Source: Methylovirgula sp.
GTDB taxonomy: Bacteria; Pseudomonadota; Alphaproteobacteria; Rhizobiales; Beijerinckiaceae
DNA: 64,000 bases
Direction: 5' to 3'
Assembly: GCF_037200945.1 (NCBI RefSeq)
Contig: NZ_JBBCGP010000001.1
Coordinates: 1,300,501 to 1,364,500, forward strand
Shown: in pieces, positions 54,639 through 62,286 of the stretch
Layout of the letters: the number at the start of each line of letters is the position of its first letter
How positions within the stretch are numbered: position 1 is the stretch's first letter
Notes under the pieces: generated by a model
Told to the model about the DNA's origin: nothing
Database searches by the model: none
What the model saw: only the letters and a program-made list of their open reading frames with translations
Translations under genes and position numbers: made by a program

Positions 54639-54886
54639 GTTCGTGCAAGGCTTTTTTCGAACGGCTCGAACGTGTGATCGGGTGCGGTCATGTATCAGGC
54701 CTTTTCGTGCGGCTCGATTTTGACCGCTGGCCGGTATGGAGCTACGCGGACCTGGTGCAAATCAGCTCTGCGAGCTCAAGGCTCTCTGACCCGGATGCAT
54801 TCCCAGACCCACTGTCACCGATCTTTGTCCTTACCCTTCGTTGACCTCCTCACACGCCGACGGTCCGATCTCGCTGCCGGCTTTGC
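54639..54886 (-). ncRNA. Candidate bridge RNA region of the IS110 element
   Basis: About 250 untranslated bases between the transposase stop and the element end. IS1111-type IS110 elements are known to encode a bridge RNA here, with one loop matching the target and one matching the donor. Secondary structure was not folded, so the location is inference from element geometry and the exact RNA ends are not known. Confidence 0.45.
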
Positions 54887-55912
54887 TTACGCGGCAACCA
54901 GACCGGAATCCTTGTAGCCTTCATTCTTCGTCATCATTGCCCAGATCGAACGTGCCATTTTGTTGGCGAGCGCGATCGCGACGAGCATGCGTGGCTTGCG
55001 CATCAACATGCGGGCTAGCCATGAGTTCTCGGCCGGCGCTTTGCGGCACGCCCAGCGGATCACGGTCATCGCGCCGATGATTAACAGCCGCCGGATATCG
55101 CGTTGTCCCATCTTCGAGGTTCGGCCGAGGACCTGCTTTCCACCGCTCGAATGCTGTCTAGGCACCAGCCCGAGCCATGCTGCAAAGTCTCGCCCTTTCC
55201 GGAACGTCGTCATAGCGGGGGCAAAGGCCTCGATCGCCATAGCGGTGATCGGCCCCACCCCTGGCATGGACATCAGCCGGGTCGTGCTCTCCGATCGTTT
55301 GGCTTCCGACTTGAGCGTCTTCTCCAAGCTGGCAATACGAGACGACAGCATCTCGATCTGTTCAAGATAAAGCCGTGCGGTTTCCACGACGATCAGGTCG
55401 AGGCCAATATTGTCTTCGATAGCCTCTGTCAGCGATGCTAAGTTTGAAATGCCCTGCGGTGCAATGATGCCGTGCTCAGCTAAATGGGCTCGGACGGCAT
55501 TGATGAGTTGCGTTCTTTGGCGCACGAAGAGATCGCGCGTCCGAAAGAGCATTGAGCAGGCTTGCTGGCTCTCGGTTTTAGGAACGACAAACCGCATCGA
55601 GGGCCGCATGGCGGCCTCGACAATCGCTTCGGCGTCTGCCGCGTCATTCTTCTGGCGTTTGACAAAGGGCTTCACATAAGCGGGCGGCAGCAAGCGAACT
55701 TCGTGGCCGAGCTTGCCGATCTCGCGAGCCCAATAATGCGCCGTTGCACATGCTTCCATGGCGACAACGCACTTCGGCAGCCCCATGAAGAAGGCCAGAA
55801 CCTGGCTGCGGGACAGCTTTCTGCGGAAGATGACACCGCCATCGGCGCCGGCGCCATGTGCTTGAAAGACCCGCTTTGCAAGGTCCAGCCCGACAATGCT
55901 AACTTCCTTCAT
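54887..55912 (-). CDS. IS110-family transposase
   Basis: A 341-residue DEDD (RuvC-like) recombinase. The ATG at 55910-55912 gives MKEVSIVGLDLAKRVFQAHG with the first Asp; VAMEACATAHYWAREI has the Glu and KNDAADAEAIVEA the next acidic pair. The C-terminal Tnp20 part reads MPGVGPITAMAIEAF, then FAAWLGLVPRQHSSGGKQ, with the serine nucleophile region, and TSKMGQRDIRRLLI. A frame open to 55993 only adds antisense-like residues. It appears intact. Confidence 0.92.
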   Translation of the reverse strand: MKEVSIVGLDLAKRVFQAHGAGADGGVIFRRKLSRSQVLAFFMGLPKCVVAMEACATAHYWAREIGKLGHEVRLLPPAYVKPFVKRQKNDAADAEAIVEAAMRPSMRFVVPKTESQQACSMLFRTRDLFVRQRTQLINAVRAHLAEHGIIAPQGISNLASLTEAIEDNIGLDLIVVETARLYLEQIEMLSSRIASLEKTLKSEAKRSESTTRLMSMPGVGPITAMAIEAFAPAMTTFRKGRDFAAWLGLVPRQHSSGGKQVLGRTSKMGQRDIRRLLIIGAMTVIRWACRKAPAENSWLARMLMRKPRMLVAIALANKMARSIWAMMTKNEGYKDSGLVAA

Positions 55913-55997
55913 GGATGCTCTTTCCTCTGAGTGACGTGTTGCAACATCACTCTGGCACATCGCGATGCCGTCGGGAGGGGGCATCCACTCCATCAGC

Positions 55998-56015
55998 TCT
56001 CAGTGGAAATCAACA
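55998..56015. repeat. Right copy of the 18-bp inverted repeat
   Basis: TCTCAGTGGAAATCAACA, exact reverse complement of 54572-54589. It cuts into the GNAT remnant, which is why that gene ends here. Confidence 0.7.
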
Positions 56016-56345
56016 TGCCGGGTGTTCGATGAACTCGGCGCACTTCATATAGAAATGCTTGGCGGCTTCATCTTTGGCGTGGACCAGAACTGCCGCCATG
56101 CCGAGGCTTTGTGAGGCAATGGCGATCCGATGCAGCGCATCGGAAAGAATGTCGGGGCCGAGACCCTTTCCGGAATGGTCGAGACTGACTGCTAGTCGCA
56201 ATGACGGACACCGGGATGATATCCGGCGCATTGCGTCGTACCTTGCGTGGGGCCGCTTCGCGTTCAATCGAGCCAGCCGAGATGCAAAAATAGGCGATTA
56301 CCCGCTTGTTCTCGCAGACGACATAGGTGCGCGAGAAGCGGCGTG
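56016..56345 (-). pseudogene. GNAT acetyltransferase toxin remnant
   Basis: Pieces of a TacT-like toxin in two frames: RFSRTYVVCENKRVIAYF and ISAGSIEREAAPRKVRR upstream, then RLAVSLDHSGKGLGPDILSD and AAVLVHAKDEAAKHFYMKC. A one-base shift near 56195 separates them, the first about 40 residues are gone, and the C-terminus stops at the 18-bp repeat at 56015. Any DUF1778 antitoxin is absent. It is a dead gene. Confidence 0.65.
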
Positions 56346-56352
56346 AAGTCTA

Positions 56353-56790
56353 TTATTGGTTGGCTTCGGCAAGACCGACAACCAGCTTCAGGAATTGCCT
56401 GCCATTTTCCTCGTGCCGCTTGTTGAGGAGGCGTTGGTCGGCAGTTATGAAACGACAATCGCGTTGAAGCGCGAGCGCGAGATAAAAACAATCGTAAGCT
56501 GGATGATTCAGAGAAATTGCGATTCGGGCTGCCGCGGCAATGTAGGATCGTGTTGGTATAAATTCGATATCGATTGTGGTCGCTATAGCGTCTGCGGCGG
56601 CCTCGGCTTGCCCTTGTGAAATTTCGTTTCGCCGGTAGTTTTTCCAGAGGATGTTAGCGCATTCCGGGGCGAGAAGATCGGGAGCGATGAATGCGAGCCC
56701 TTTTGTACGAAGAGCAAGAGCTTCGGAGGTTCCATCTTCCTGAATGAACCATTTTATGACGACGCTTGCATCTATGACGCATAAAGTCAT
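56353..56790 (-). CDS. PIN-domain toxin (FitB/VapC-like)
   Basis: A 145-residue ribonuclease toxin with PIN acids: Asp7 in LCVIDASVVIKWF, Glu in LLAPECANILW, Asp in PAYDCFYLALAL and Asp in FITADQRLLNK. It overlaps the antitoxin gene by four bases (ATGA), so the pair is translationally coupled. The GNAT relic lies directly downstream. Codon use is more A/T-rich than the housekeeping part, consistent with transfer. Confidence 0.87.
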   Translation of the reverse strand: MTLCVIDASVVIKWFIQEDGTSEALALRTKGLAFIAPDLLAPECANILWKNYRRNEISQGQAEAAADAIATTIDIEFIPTRSYIAAAARIAISLNHPAYDCFYLALALQRDCRFITADQRLLNKRHEENGRQFLKLVVGLAEANQ

Positions 56791-57029
56791 CGTTCATCAC
56801 GACTTTCGCGAAGCAGGACCTCAGATGAGGTGGGCTTCTTGTCATGAGGAGTCATTGCTCGGATCTTTGCAGCAAGTTCGTCGAAGGTGTCGCTTGCCTC
56901 GTTGATCAGGGCTTGACGAAGGATTTCCCGGTGTTCGGCTTCGGCCGAACGACCATGCTTCATCGCACGCTCTTTGAGACGCGCAATGATTTCGTCGTCA
57001 AGGTTTCTGACAAGGAGATTTGCCGTCAT
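56787..57029 (-). CDS. FitA-like ribbon-helix-helix antitoxin
   Basis: An 80-residue antitoxin. The Arc-type DNA-binding head is ANLLVRNLDDEIIARLKERA with KHGRSAEAEHREILRQAL, the FitA signature; the C-terminal tail (DKKPTSSEVLLRESRDE) should block the PIN toxin. The ATG at 57027-57029 is chosen with GGAGGG six bases upstream; the GTG at 57035 directly abuts the ribosome-binding site. The inverted repeat at 57052-57072 is a likely operator. Confidence 0.87.
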   Translation of the reverse strand: MTANLLVRNLDDEIIARLKERAMKHGRSAEAEHREILRQALINEASDTFDELAAKIRAMTPHDKKPTSSEVLLRESRDER

Positions 57030-57482
57030 TGTCACCCTCCGAAAATAAGAAATGCTATCATTTTGATATCATTTCATGCGGCAAGAGTCCAGAGCCACGG
57101 TTTCGGCGCCGTTTGGAGGCTAAAAGCGACACCTACGAAATCGCCGTCCCGTTCCAAAGAGTGCGATTTCGGTCGCGTTCCTGATGAGCGAGTGATCGTA
57201 ACTCTCTGATTTGAAAGCCACATGCGGGGCGAATGCCTAACGTCGCCTGTTGCAGGTCAGAATAAACCTACTTTGTTGCTTTCTGAGGTATCGATCATGC
57301 AACGCCGTCAGGAAAGCTGGTCGTCGTTATGGCCGGTTTAAAATCAAGTTGTTGCTTTCCCGTAGAGCCCCGACTTGGGTTCTGGTCGCTTTCAGGGCTC
57401 CGAGCGGAAAGTGTTCCGGGTCGTTGAAGTCGCGAAAGCGAAGAAGTTTAGGAGTTCCCCGCTCGATTCAGCGAGGCCCCTC
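57030..57482. other. Intergenic stretch between the two toxin-antitoxin pairs
   Basis: Beyond the operator at 57052-57072 I see no gene. Open frames here have composition unlike neighbours and no recognisable motif, and the sequence may be deletion scar. Confidence 0.3.
57052..57072. promoter_or_regulatory. Candidate operator of the FitAB-like pair
   Basis: ATGCTATCA, 3-base spacer, TGATATCAT: a 9-bp inverted repeat with one mismatch, 23 bases before the antitoxin ATG. Antitoxin-toxin complexes of this class bind such palindromes. Confidence 0.5.
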
Positions 57483-57929
57483 TCAATCGTTCAAAAGCGC
57501 CTCGAGCAGTGCATGCCGTTCTGACGCGAAGGGGTTAACGACGGTTACGCCGCCCCATGTAAAATCCTTCTGAAGATCTTCGGAGAGAAGTAATCGGCAT
57601 CCGGCGTGTGAGGATGCCGACAGAATTACAGCATCCCAGATGCCCAATCGATGATCTGTTGCCAGATCGGCAGCCGACTGTACGACCTCCGCAGATGTTT
57701 GAACGAGAGGGAATGCATCACGCCAGCCAAGCAAGGCGTCGCGCGCTTCGCGGCGCGACTTGCCCGCTTTGCGAACGAGAACGTTAAACAGTTCACCAAG
57801 GACCTGGACCGGAATGAGCACGGCCTCCGGTGGAAGACGACGCACAAGATCGAGCGCAGCGCTCCGCCTGTCGGCACCGTTGACGCCCTCTGCGTAGGCC
57901 AGAATGTTGGTGTCGAGTGCAAGTTTCAC
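57483..57929 (-). CDS. VapC-like PIN-domain toxin
   Basis: A 148-residue PIN toxin. Acids: Asp6 in LALDTNILAYAEG, Glu in VQVLGELFNVLV, Asp in GIWDAVILSAS and Asp in LLLSEDLQKDF. The frame overlaps the Phd-type antitoxin by four bases. It is preceded by its antitoxin and its own candidate operator at 58184-58208. Target is unknown. Confidence 0.86.
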   Translation of the reverse strand: MKLALDTNILAYAEGVNGADRRSAALDLVRRLPPEAVLIPVQVLGELFNVLVRKAGKSRREARDALLGWRDAFPLVQTSAEVVQSAADLATDHRLGIWDAVILSASSHAGCRLLLSEDLQKDFTWGGVTVVNPFASERHALLEALLND

Positions 57930-58171
57930 TGTTGGTCCTCATACAGATCATCGCGCGTCCAGTGGCCCGCGTGGATGACAGACTGTTTCTCAAGGCGGCT
58001 TAGCAGCGCTGCCCGCGCGCCGGTTGCGACGTATTCATGCCCGGTTGCAGGAACGATGCGCGCTACAGGCCTTCCATGACTTGTTACGACATAGCTGTTC
58101 CCTTGACCTACACTGCGGAGGATGAGGGAGAATTTCCGGTTAGCATCCGCTGCCGGGACAGTTTCATCCAT
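57926..58171 (-). CDS. Phd/YefM-type antitoxin
   Basis: An 81-residue antitoxin. The Phd head includes ETVPAADANRKFSLILRSVG and SYVVTSHGRPVARIVPA; the tail (RDDLYEDQQ) fits toxin binding. The ATG at 58169-58171 with AGGG eight bases upstream is preferred over GTG 58180. A palindrome 12 bases upstream is the probable operator. Confidence 0.82.
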   Translation of the reverse strand: MDETVPAADANRKFSLILRSVGQGNSYVVTSHGRPVARIVPATGHEYVATGARAALLSRLEKQSVIHAGHWTRDDLYEDQQ

Positions 58172-58183
58172 TGTCGACACCCT

Positions 58184-58208
58184 TTATGTAGTGATATTAC
58201 CTACATAA
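58184..58208. promoter_or_regulatory. Candidate operator of the Phd-VapC pair
   Basis: TTATGTAG (58184-58191) and CTACATAA (58201-58208) form a perfect 8-bp inverted repeat, spacer 9 bases, 12 bases before the antitoxin ATG. Confidence 0.55.
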
Positions 58209-58689
58209 TGATAAGAAGTAAGACCGGCAAGAGTTTTGCGCGCCCGTCGCAGCCGGGCACGCGGTGTGGTGCTCGATCGCTAGAGACGCGTTCAGCACAT
58301 GGCGCTCAGTACTGGGTTGGGCTCGGCCAAGAGCGCGAGCGCGAGAACGCAACATCTAAAAGCGCGTCTTATTCAGAACCTCAGAATCGGCATAAACGGC
58401 GGTTTGCTGATCAAAAGCGACAGACCCGAAACCGCTCGGGTGGCTCAGATTAAATATTATGCGTTGTCTTAATTGCTTGATTTAAAGGGCATTTCCGCCT
58501 TTTTACATTTCACTCATTACATCAGGTGATCCTGTGGGTAAGCCTTGGCTTGCGCCAGTATCGTTCCGTCTATGTTCGCCATTCGAGCAACGCCGGAGGC
58601 ATCGAAAGCCGATGAAATTTTCCCAATCGGCCCAGCGAAGTTCCGAAGTTCCGATTATCTCGGGCCTTGCGCGAACTGGGAAAGTCCAA

Positions 58690-58790
58690 GCTGAGGTTAC
58701 GGTCAAGGGCCTCGGAACGCGGCGCACCTCCACGGCATCCACACCGTGAAGCTGGCAAGTATGCTTCGACGTATCCAATCCAAATCCGAT
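58690..58790 (-). pseudogene. IS110-family transposase N-terminal remnant
   Basis: Reads GLDTSKHTCQLHGVDAVEVR, the typical start of IS110 transposases (LDTSKHTFQLHG-like), and then loses likeness. It differs from the full copy at 54887, so it comes from a different IS110 element, now decayed. Confidence 0.5.
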
Positions 58791-58896
58791 TGAGATGCTT
58801 CACTGAAGGCCTCCTCGATCGAAAATCGATGATGAAACCATGCCAGCGCGGAGATGCCAGGAGCGACCGTCCAGAGAGGCAAGACCATCTTCGGGT

Positions 58897-59481
58897 TTAA
58901 GGCAATGTAAGCCCGGCTTTTTCCGCGATGAGAACCTCCGCAGCTAGCGTAGCGACGACCGCAGGGCGCGCCAGCATCCGGGCGCGATGCGCTTCGAGCG
59001 TGGGAAACTCGCCAGCCACGAATTTGAATCGTGCCGCGAACCGCCAGAACAATCGGAAAAGGAAGATGTCGGCAACGGAATAGTCGCCGAGCGCCCATGC
59101 ACGATCGCCGAGCCTGTTGGCGGCTAGACGGAAAGCACCTCGCACTTCCTCTCCATTAGCGCGTGCGCCATGCACAGTCGAAGCAAGGAATGACATCCAG
59201 GAAAGCGCTTGCGCCTTGCCCTCAAGACTCTCGGGAAGCAATTTTCCCTCGGGATATTTTTCGCCGAGATAGAAGAGGATCGCAAGGACTTCGGTCAAAA
59301 GCCGGCCGTCAATAAGCAAACTTGGTACTTTGCCTTCGGGATTGATCGCGAGGAACTCCGGTTTGCGCGTCTCTTTCGTGGCGACGAGAACGGGCTTCGC
59401 CTCGAAGGGCGCGCCGATCTCATTCAACGCGATATGGATGGCGAGCGAGCTCGATCCCGGCGAAAAGTACAAAACGAGCAA
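58897..59481 (-). CDS. Glutathione S-transferase
   Basis: A 194-residue cytosolic GST. The thioredoxin-like N-terminal half reads LVLYFSPGSSSLAIHIALNE with the serine-rich active-site loop, LAINPEGKVPSLLIDGRLLT with the cis-proline and ILFYLGEKYPEG; the helical half has DYSVADIFLFRLFWRF and the closing LARPAVVATL. Start is TTG 59481 with AGGAGA six bases upstream. Substrate unknown. It may be cargo of the accessory region or original chromosome. Confidence 0.88.
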   Translation of the reverse strand: MLVLYFSPGSSSLAIHIALNEIGAPFEAKPVLVATKETRKPEFLAINPEGKVPSLLIDGRLLTEVLAILFYLGEKYPEGKLLPESLEGKAQALSWMSFLASTVHGARANGEEVRGAFRLAANRLGDRAWALGDYSVADIFLFRLFWRFAARFKFVAGEFPTLEAHRARMLARPAVVATLAAEVLIAEKAGLTLP

Positions 59482-59825
59482 ATAATTCTCCTCTCACGGT
59501 ACCCGGACGAAGTGCGCAAGCAATGGCCGCTGGCGAATGGCACATTCATCACGCAACGACAAGAGTGATACGCATGCGTGAGAGCCTTCGCGACAGATCT
59601 CCTGCTACGTGGAGCGGAAATGTAATATCGCCGTCGCAAAGACGCGGCGCCAGAAGGGCTTTGGATCTGGCTCGTGATTCCTCTGCCGGAAGCTTAGGAG
59701 GTGTCCCGTAAACAGTCCGCGTTCATATGATTCACTCCAGGGGGACGACGGACCTTTCGGGGTAAACCGAAACTCCATCGCCACCTGGAAATGAACTTCT
59801 CACGATGACGTTTTAACGCGCTCGG
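59482..59825. other. Intergenic stretch between GST and the 257-residue protein
   Basis: No gene supported in 344 bases. The AGGAGA of the GST start is at its left end. Confidence 0.3.
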
Positions 59826-60599
59826 TCAGGTCGAGGAAGCGATCGATTCGACAATCTTGCACAGCCGCGGCATGTCGGCGCGACGAAAGATATAAATCTC
59901 TTCCGCCCGCGAGACACGCGACTTCGCGCCATAAGCGTAAGGCGTGTAGCGATGCGCGCGCTCCAAATCGATTCCGAGTTCCGCGAAATGCCGCTGGCCA
60001 TCAGCCGTTTCGAGCCAGGTCGCCAAAGAAATCTCGGACAGCGCCTCGCGCACAAGGCGCTCGAAAGCTTCCGTCGAGATTGAACGGGGCAGGCGGACAC
60101 GCAGAGCGCGGGGTTCGATCCAGATCGGGCTGTTAAGCGCCCTTGGAAGATCGAAATCGAGCGTGGTCATACTCCAGCGATTGAAGCCCAGCTCGGTGAT
60201 CATTTTTTTGCCGCGGCGATAGTTGGCCGCATATTGGTCGGCATCAAGCGCCGCCAGTCGTTGCAAAAGATCGCCTTGCGTAGTGCCGATCTTGAAAAGC
60301 GGCAGCGAAAATTCGCGCGCCAGCGCTTTTAAACCCTCACAACCTGCGATGTAGATGCGTACTGTTTCATGCGATGGCACCTCGGTCGAACCACAATCCA
60401 GATCGGATTGTTCAGGCGCGACCAGAGGAAGCTTTGGCAGGTTCGAGGCCCAATCGACGAGCAGCAGCTTCCGATGCGGAAAAGCTTTCGCGACCGAGGG
60501 CGTGGATTCGTCTCTTGCCAAGATGTCTGCGAGATATGCGTTCGCTCGCAGATAGGTATCGAGGGCTTTTTTAATATCGACGTTTGTCGGTGCAGGCAT
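59826..60599 (-). CDS. Uncharacterised 257-residue protein with a possible GIY-YIG-like motif
   Basis: Not assigned to a family. It starts at ATG 60597-60599 and has no signal peptide or membrane segments. The centre has TVRIYIAGCEGLKALAREFS followed by PLFKIGTTQGDLLQRLAAL, whose IYIAG...FKIGTT pattern is like the strands of GIY-YIG / T5orf172 nuclease domains, and ANYRRGKKMITELGFNRW follows. The C-terminal part (ALRVRLPRSISTEAFERLVR, SRVSRAEEIYIFRRAD) is basic. If real, it could be a nuclease or defence-type protein; the motif is weak. It lies alone upstream of the IS5 element. Confidence 0.65.
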   Translation of the reverse strand: MPAPTNVDIKKALDTYLRANAYLADILARDESTPSVAKAFPHRKLLLVDWASNLPKLPLVAPEQSDLDCGSTEVPSHETVRIYIAGCEGLKALAREFSLPLFKIGTTQGDLLQRLAALDADQYAANYRRGKKMITELGFNRWSMTTLDFDLPRALNSPIWIEPRALRVRLPRSISTEAFERLVREALSEISLATWLETADGQRHFAELGIDLERAHRYTPYAYGAKSRVSRAEEIYIFRRADMPRLCKIVESIASST

Positions 60600-60874
60600 T
60601 TATTTAACTTTCTTTCCTGGGGGAGGTCATGGTCTCCATGACATTTCATTTTTTGGGCTAATCAATATGATGAGGTTAGCTGTCTTTGATCTGGAGGGAC
60701 GAACGATGGTTTTAAACTCTATAATAAATGCTCGCGTTGACTTCGGATGAGAGCGAGAGCGGACTGTAATTTAGGCACCGTGGTATTGCTGCGCGAATAT
60801 CACCGCGTATCACAAGTGCTCGGCGCCGCCGCGGCAGAGATGTGCATGTCTTGCATGTCTGAAGCAGACAGCAC
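60600..60874. other. Intergenic stretch before the IS5 element
   Basis: No gene supported. A/T-rich patches near 60715 may be the promoter for sequence to the right; nothing else stands out. Confidence 0.25.
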
Positions 60875-62168
60875 CTAGCAGGCTGCTGAAAAACCCTCTT
60901 CCTTTGCGGGGCTGATCGTGATTCCATTTCGTTGGGAGACAGCAGCATGCGCGGCAGTGACGAAGGTTCGGGACAGCTTTTCAGTTATGTTGATCTGGAG
61001 GCGCGGGTGCGCCGTGATCATCCGTTGCGAGTGATCCGCGCGATCGCCAACGAGGCGCTCGGAGCCCTGGCGGCGGATTTCGCGGCGCTCTATTCGAAGG
61101 TCGGCCGTCCGTCGATCCCGCCGGAACGGCTGCTGCGGGCGATGCTGTTGCAGGCTTTCTATTCAGTTCGCTCGGAACGCCAGTTGATGGAGCGATTGGA
61201 TACCGACTTACTGTTTCGTTGGTTTGTCGGGCTCACCATCGACGATCCGGTGTGGGATGCGACGGTGTTTTCCAAGAACCGCGATCGTCTGCTCGATGGG
61301 GCGATCGCCGCGAAGTTCCTCGCCGCCGTGCTGGCCCAGCCGCGCGTCAAAAGGCTGATCTCGTCGGATCATTTCTCCGTCGATGGCACGCTGATCGAGG
61401 CTTGGGCCTCGATGAAAAGCTTCAAGCCGAAGGACGATTCAGGGGATCAGCCGCCGTCAGGTCCTGGCCGCAACGCCGAGGCGGATTTCAAGGGTGAGAA
61501 GCGCTCGAACGAGACACATGCCTCGACCACTGACCCCGAGGCCCGACTTTATCGCAAGGGGCCGGGCATGGAAGCAAAACTCGCTTTCCTCGGCCACGCC
61601 TTGATGGAGAACCGTTGCGGCCTCATCGTCGATGCCTGTCTCACGCCCGCCAACGGCCATGGCGAACGCATCGCGGCGCTGGCCATGATCGAGCCGCGCG
61701 CCGATCGGCCAAAAGCCATCACGCTCGGCGCCGACAAGGGTTATGACGCGGCCGATTTCGTCAATGAACTGCGAACCATGAATGTGCGTCCGCACATCGC
61801 GCAAAATATCAGCGGCCGGCGTTCAACCATCGACCGGCGAACAACGCGCCATCAGGCCTATTCGGCGAGCCAGCGCATTCGTAAACGGATCGAGGAGGCC
61901 TTTGGTTGGATGAAGACCATCGCCGGGCAGCGCAAGACGAAGTTTCGCGGCGTCGATCGCGTGGGCTGGGCCTTCGCCTTCGCCGCCGCAGCCTACAACC
62001 TCGTCAGACTACCGAAATTGATTGAGGAGATGACACCATGATGCCACCTAAGGCGTCGCTCATCACAGCCACATCCGCCGACCGTCATCATCGACAAAGC
62101 CATTCTCGGAAAGTCAGCAGCAACTCTCTCCGCGCCTGAAGCACCGCAATTTTTCAGCAGCCTGCTAG
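60875..62168 (+). mobile_element. IS5-family insertion sequence, intact
   Basis: Bounded by a perfect 19-bp inverted repeat: CTAGCAGGCTGCTGAAAAA (60875-60893) and its complement (62150-62168). The outer CTAG is a palindrome, the kind of target IS5 elements duplicate, so the true element may start just inside it. One transposase gene runs from 60947. Length about 1.29 kb fits IS5. Confidence 0.88.
60947..62041 (+). CDS. IS5-family transposase
   Basis: DDE transposase of 364 residues. Start ATG 60947 has GGGAG eight bases upstream (TTG 60932 would add five). N-terminal MRGSDEGSGQLFSYVDLEAR, then RPSIPPERLLRAMLLQAFYS. The catalytic acids lie in HFSVDGTLIEAW (first Asp), TLGADKGYDAADF (second Asp) and RIRKRIEEAFGWMK (Glu). 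No frameshift or early stop. Both inverted repeats are present, so it is likely active or only recently inactive. Confidence 0.93.
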   Translation: MRGSDEGSGQLFSYVDLEARVRRDHPLRVIRAIANEALGALAADFAALYSKVGRPSIPPERLLRAMLLQAFYSVRSERQLMERLDTDLLFRWFVGLTIDDPVWDATVFSKNRDRLLDGAIAAKFLAAVLAQPRVKRLISSDHFSVDGTLIEAWASMKSFKPKDDSGDQPPSGPGRNAEADFKGEKRSNETHASTTDPEARLYRKGPGMEAKLAFLGHALMENRCGLIVDACLTPANGHGERIAALAMIEPRADRPKAITLGADKGYDAADFVNELRTMNVRPHIAQNISGRRSTIDRRTTRHQAYSASQRIRKRIEEAFGWMKTIAGQRKTKFRGVDRVGWAFAFAAAAYNLVRLPKLIEEMTP

Positions 62169-62286
62169 AGGCTTCTTATTCGATATTCGTATTGCTCGAC
62201 TGTAAGAAGCGATCTTGTCAAAGGCGGTGATTACGGTGTTCAGCCCAATAAATCAGCCCCCCGCTGACGCAATATCGTAACGCTCC

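Larger units (their letters stand above)
54628..55987 (-). mobile_element. IS110-family (IS1111-type) insertion sequence
   Basis: Contains the transposase 54887-55912 and inverted repeats TGGATGCCCCC (54628-54638) and GGGGGCATCCA (55977-55987), which I take as the subterminal repeats of an IS1111-type element. The untranslated stretch is short upstream of the gene (about 65 bases) and long downstream (about 250 bases), the arrangement expected when the bridge RNA is encoded after the transposase. Exact ends are uncertain by some bases, as IS1111 repeats lie inside the ends. It sits between two 18-bp repeats that may be older IS remains. Confidence 0.7.
58172..58896. other. Gene-poor accessory stretch
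   Basis: Holds the operator at 58184-58208 and a transposase remnant near 58690-58790. Between about 58210 and 58690 I see no gene; the composition and stop density suggest scrambled sequence. Confidence 0.35.
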
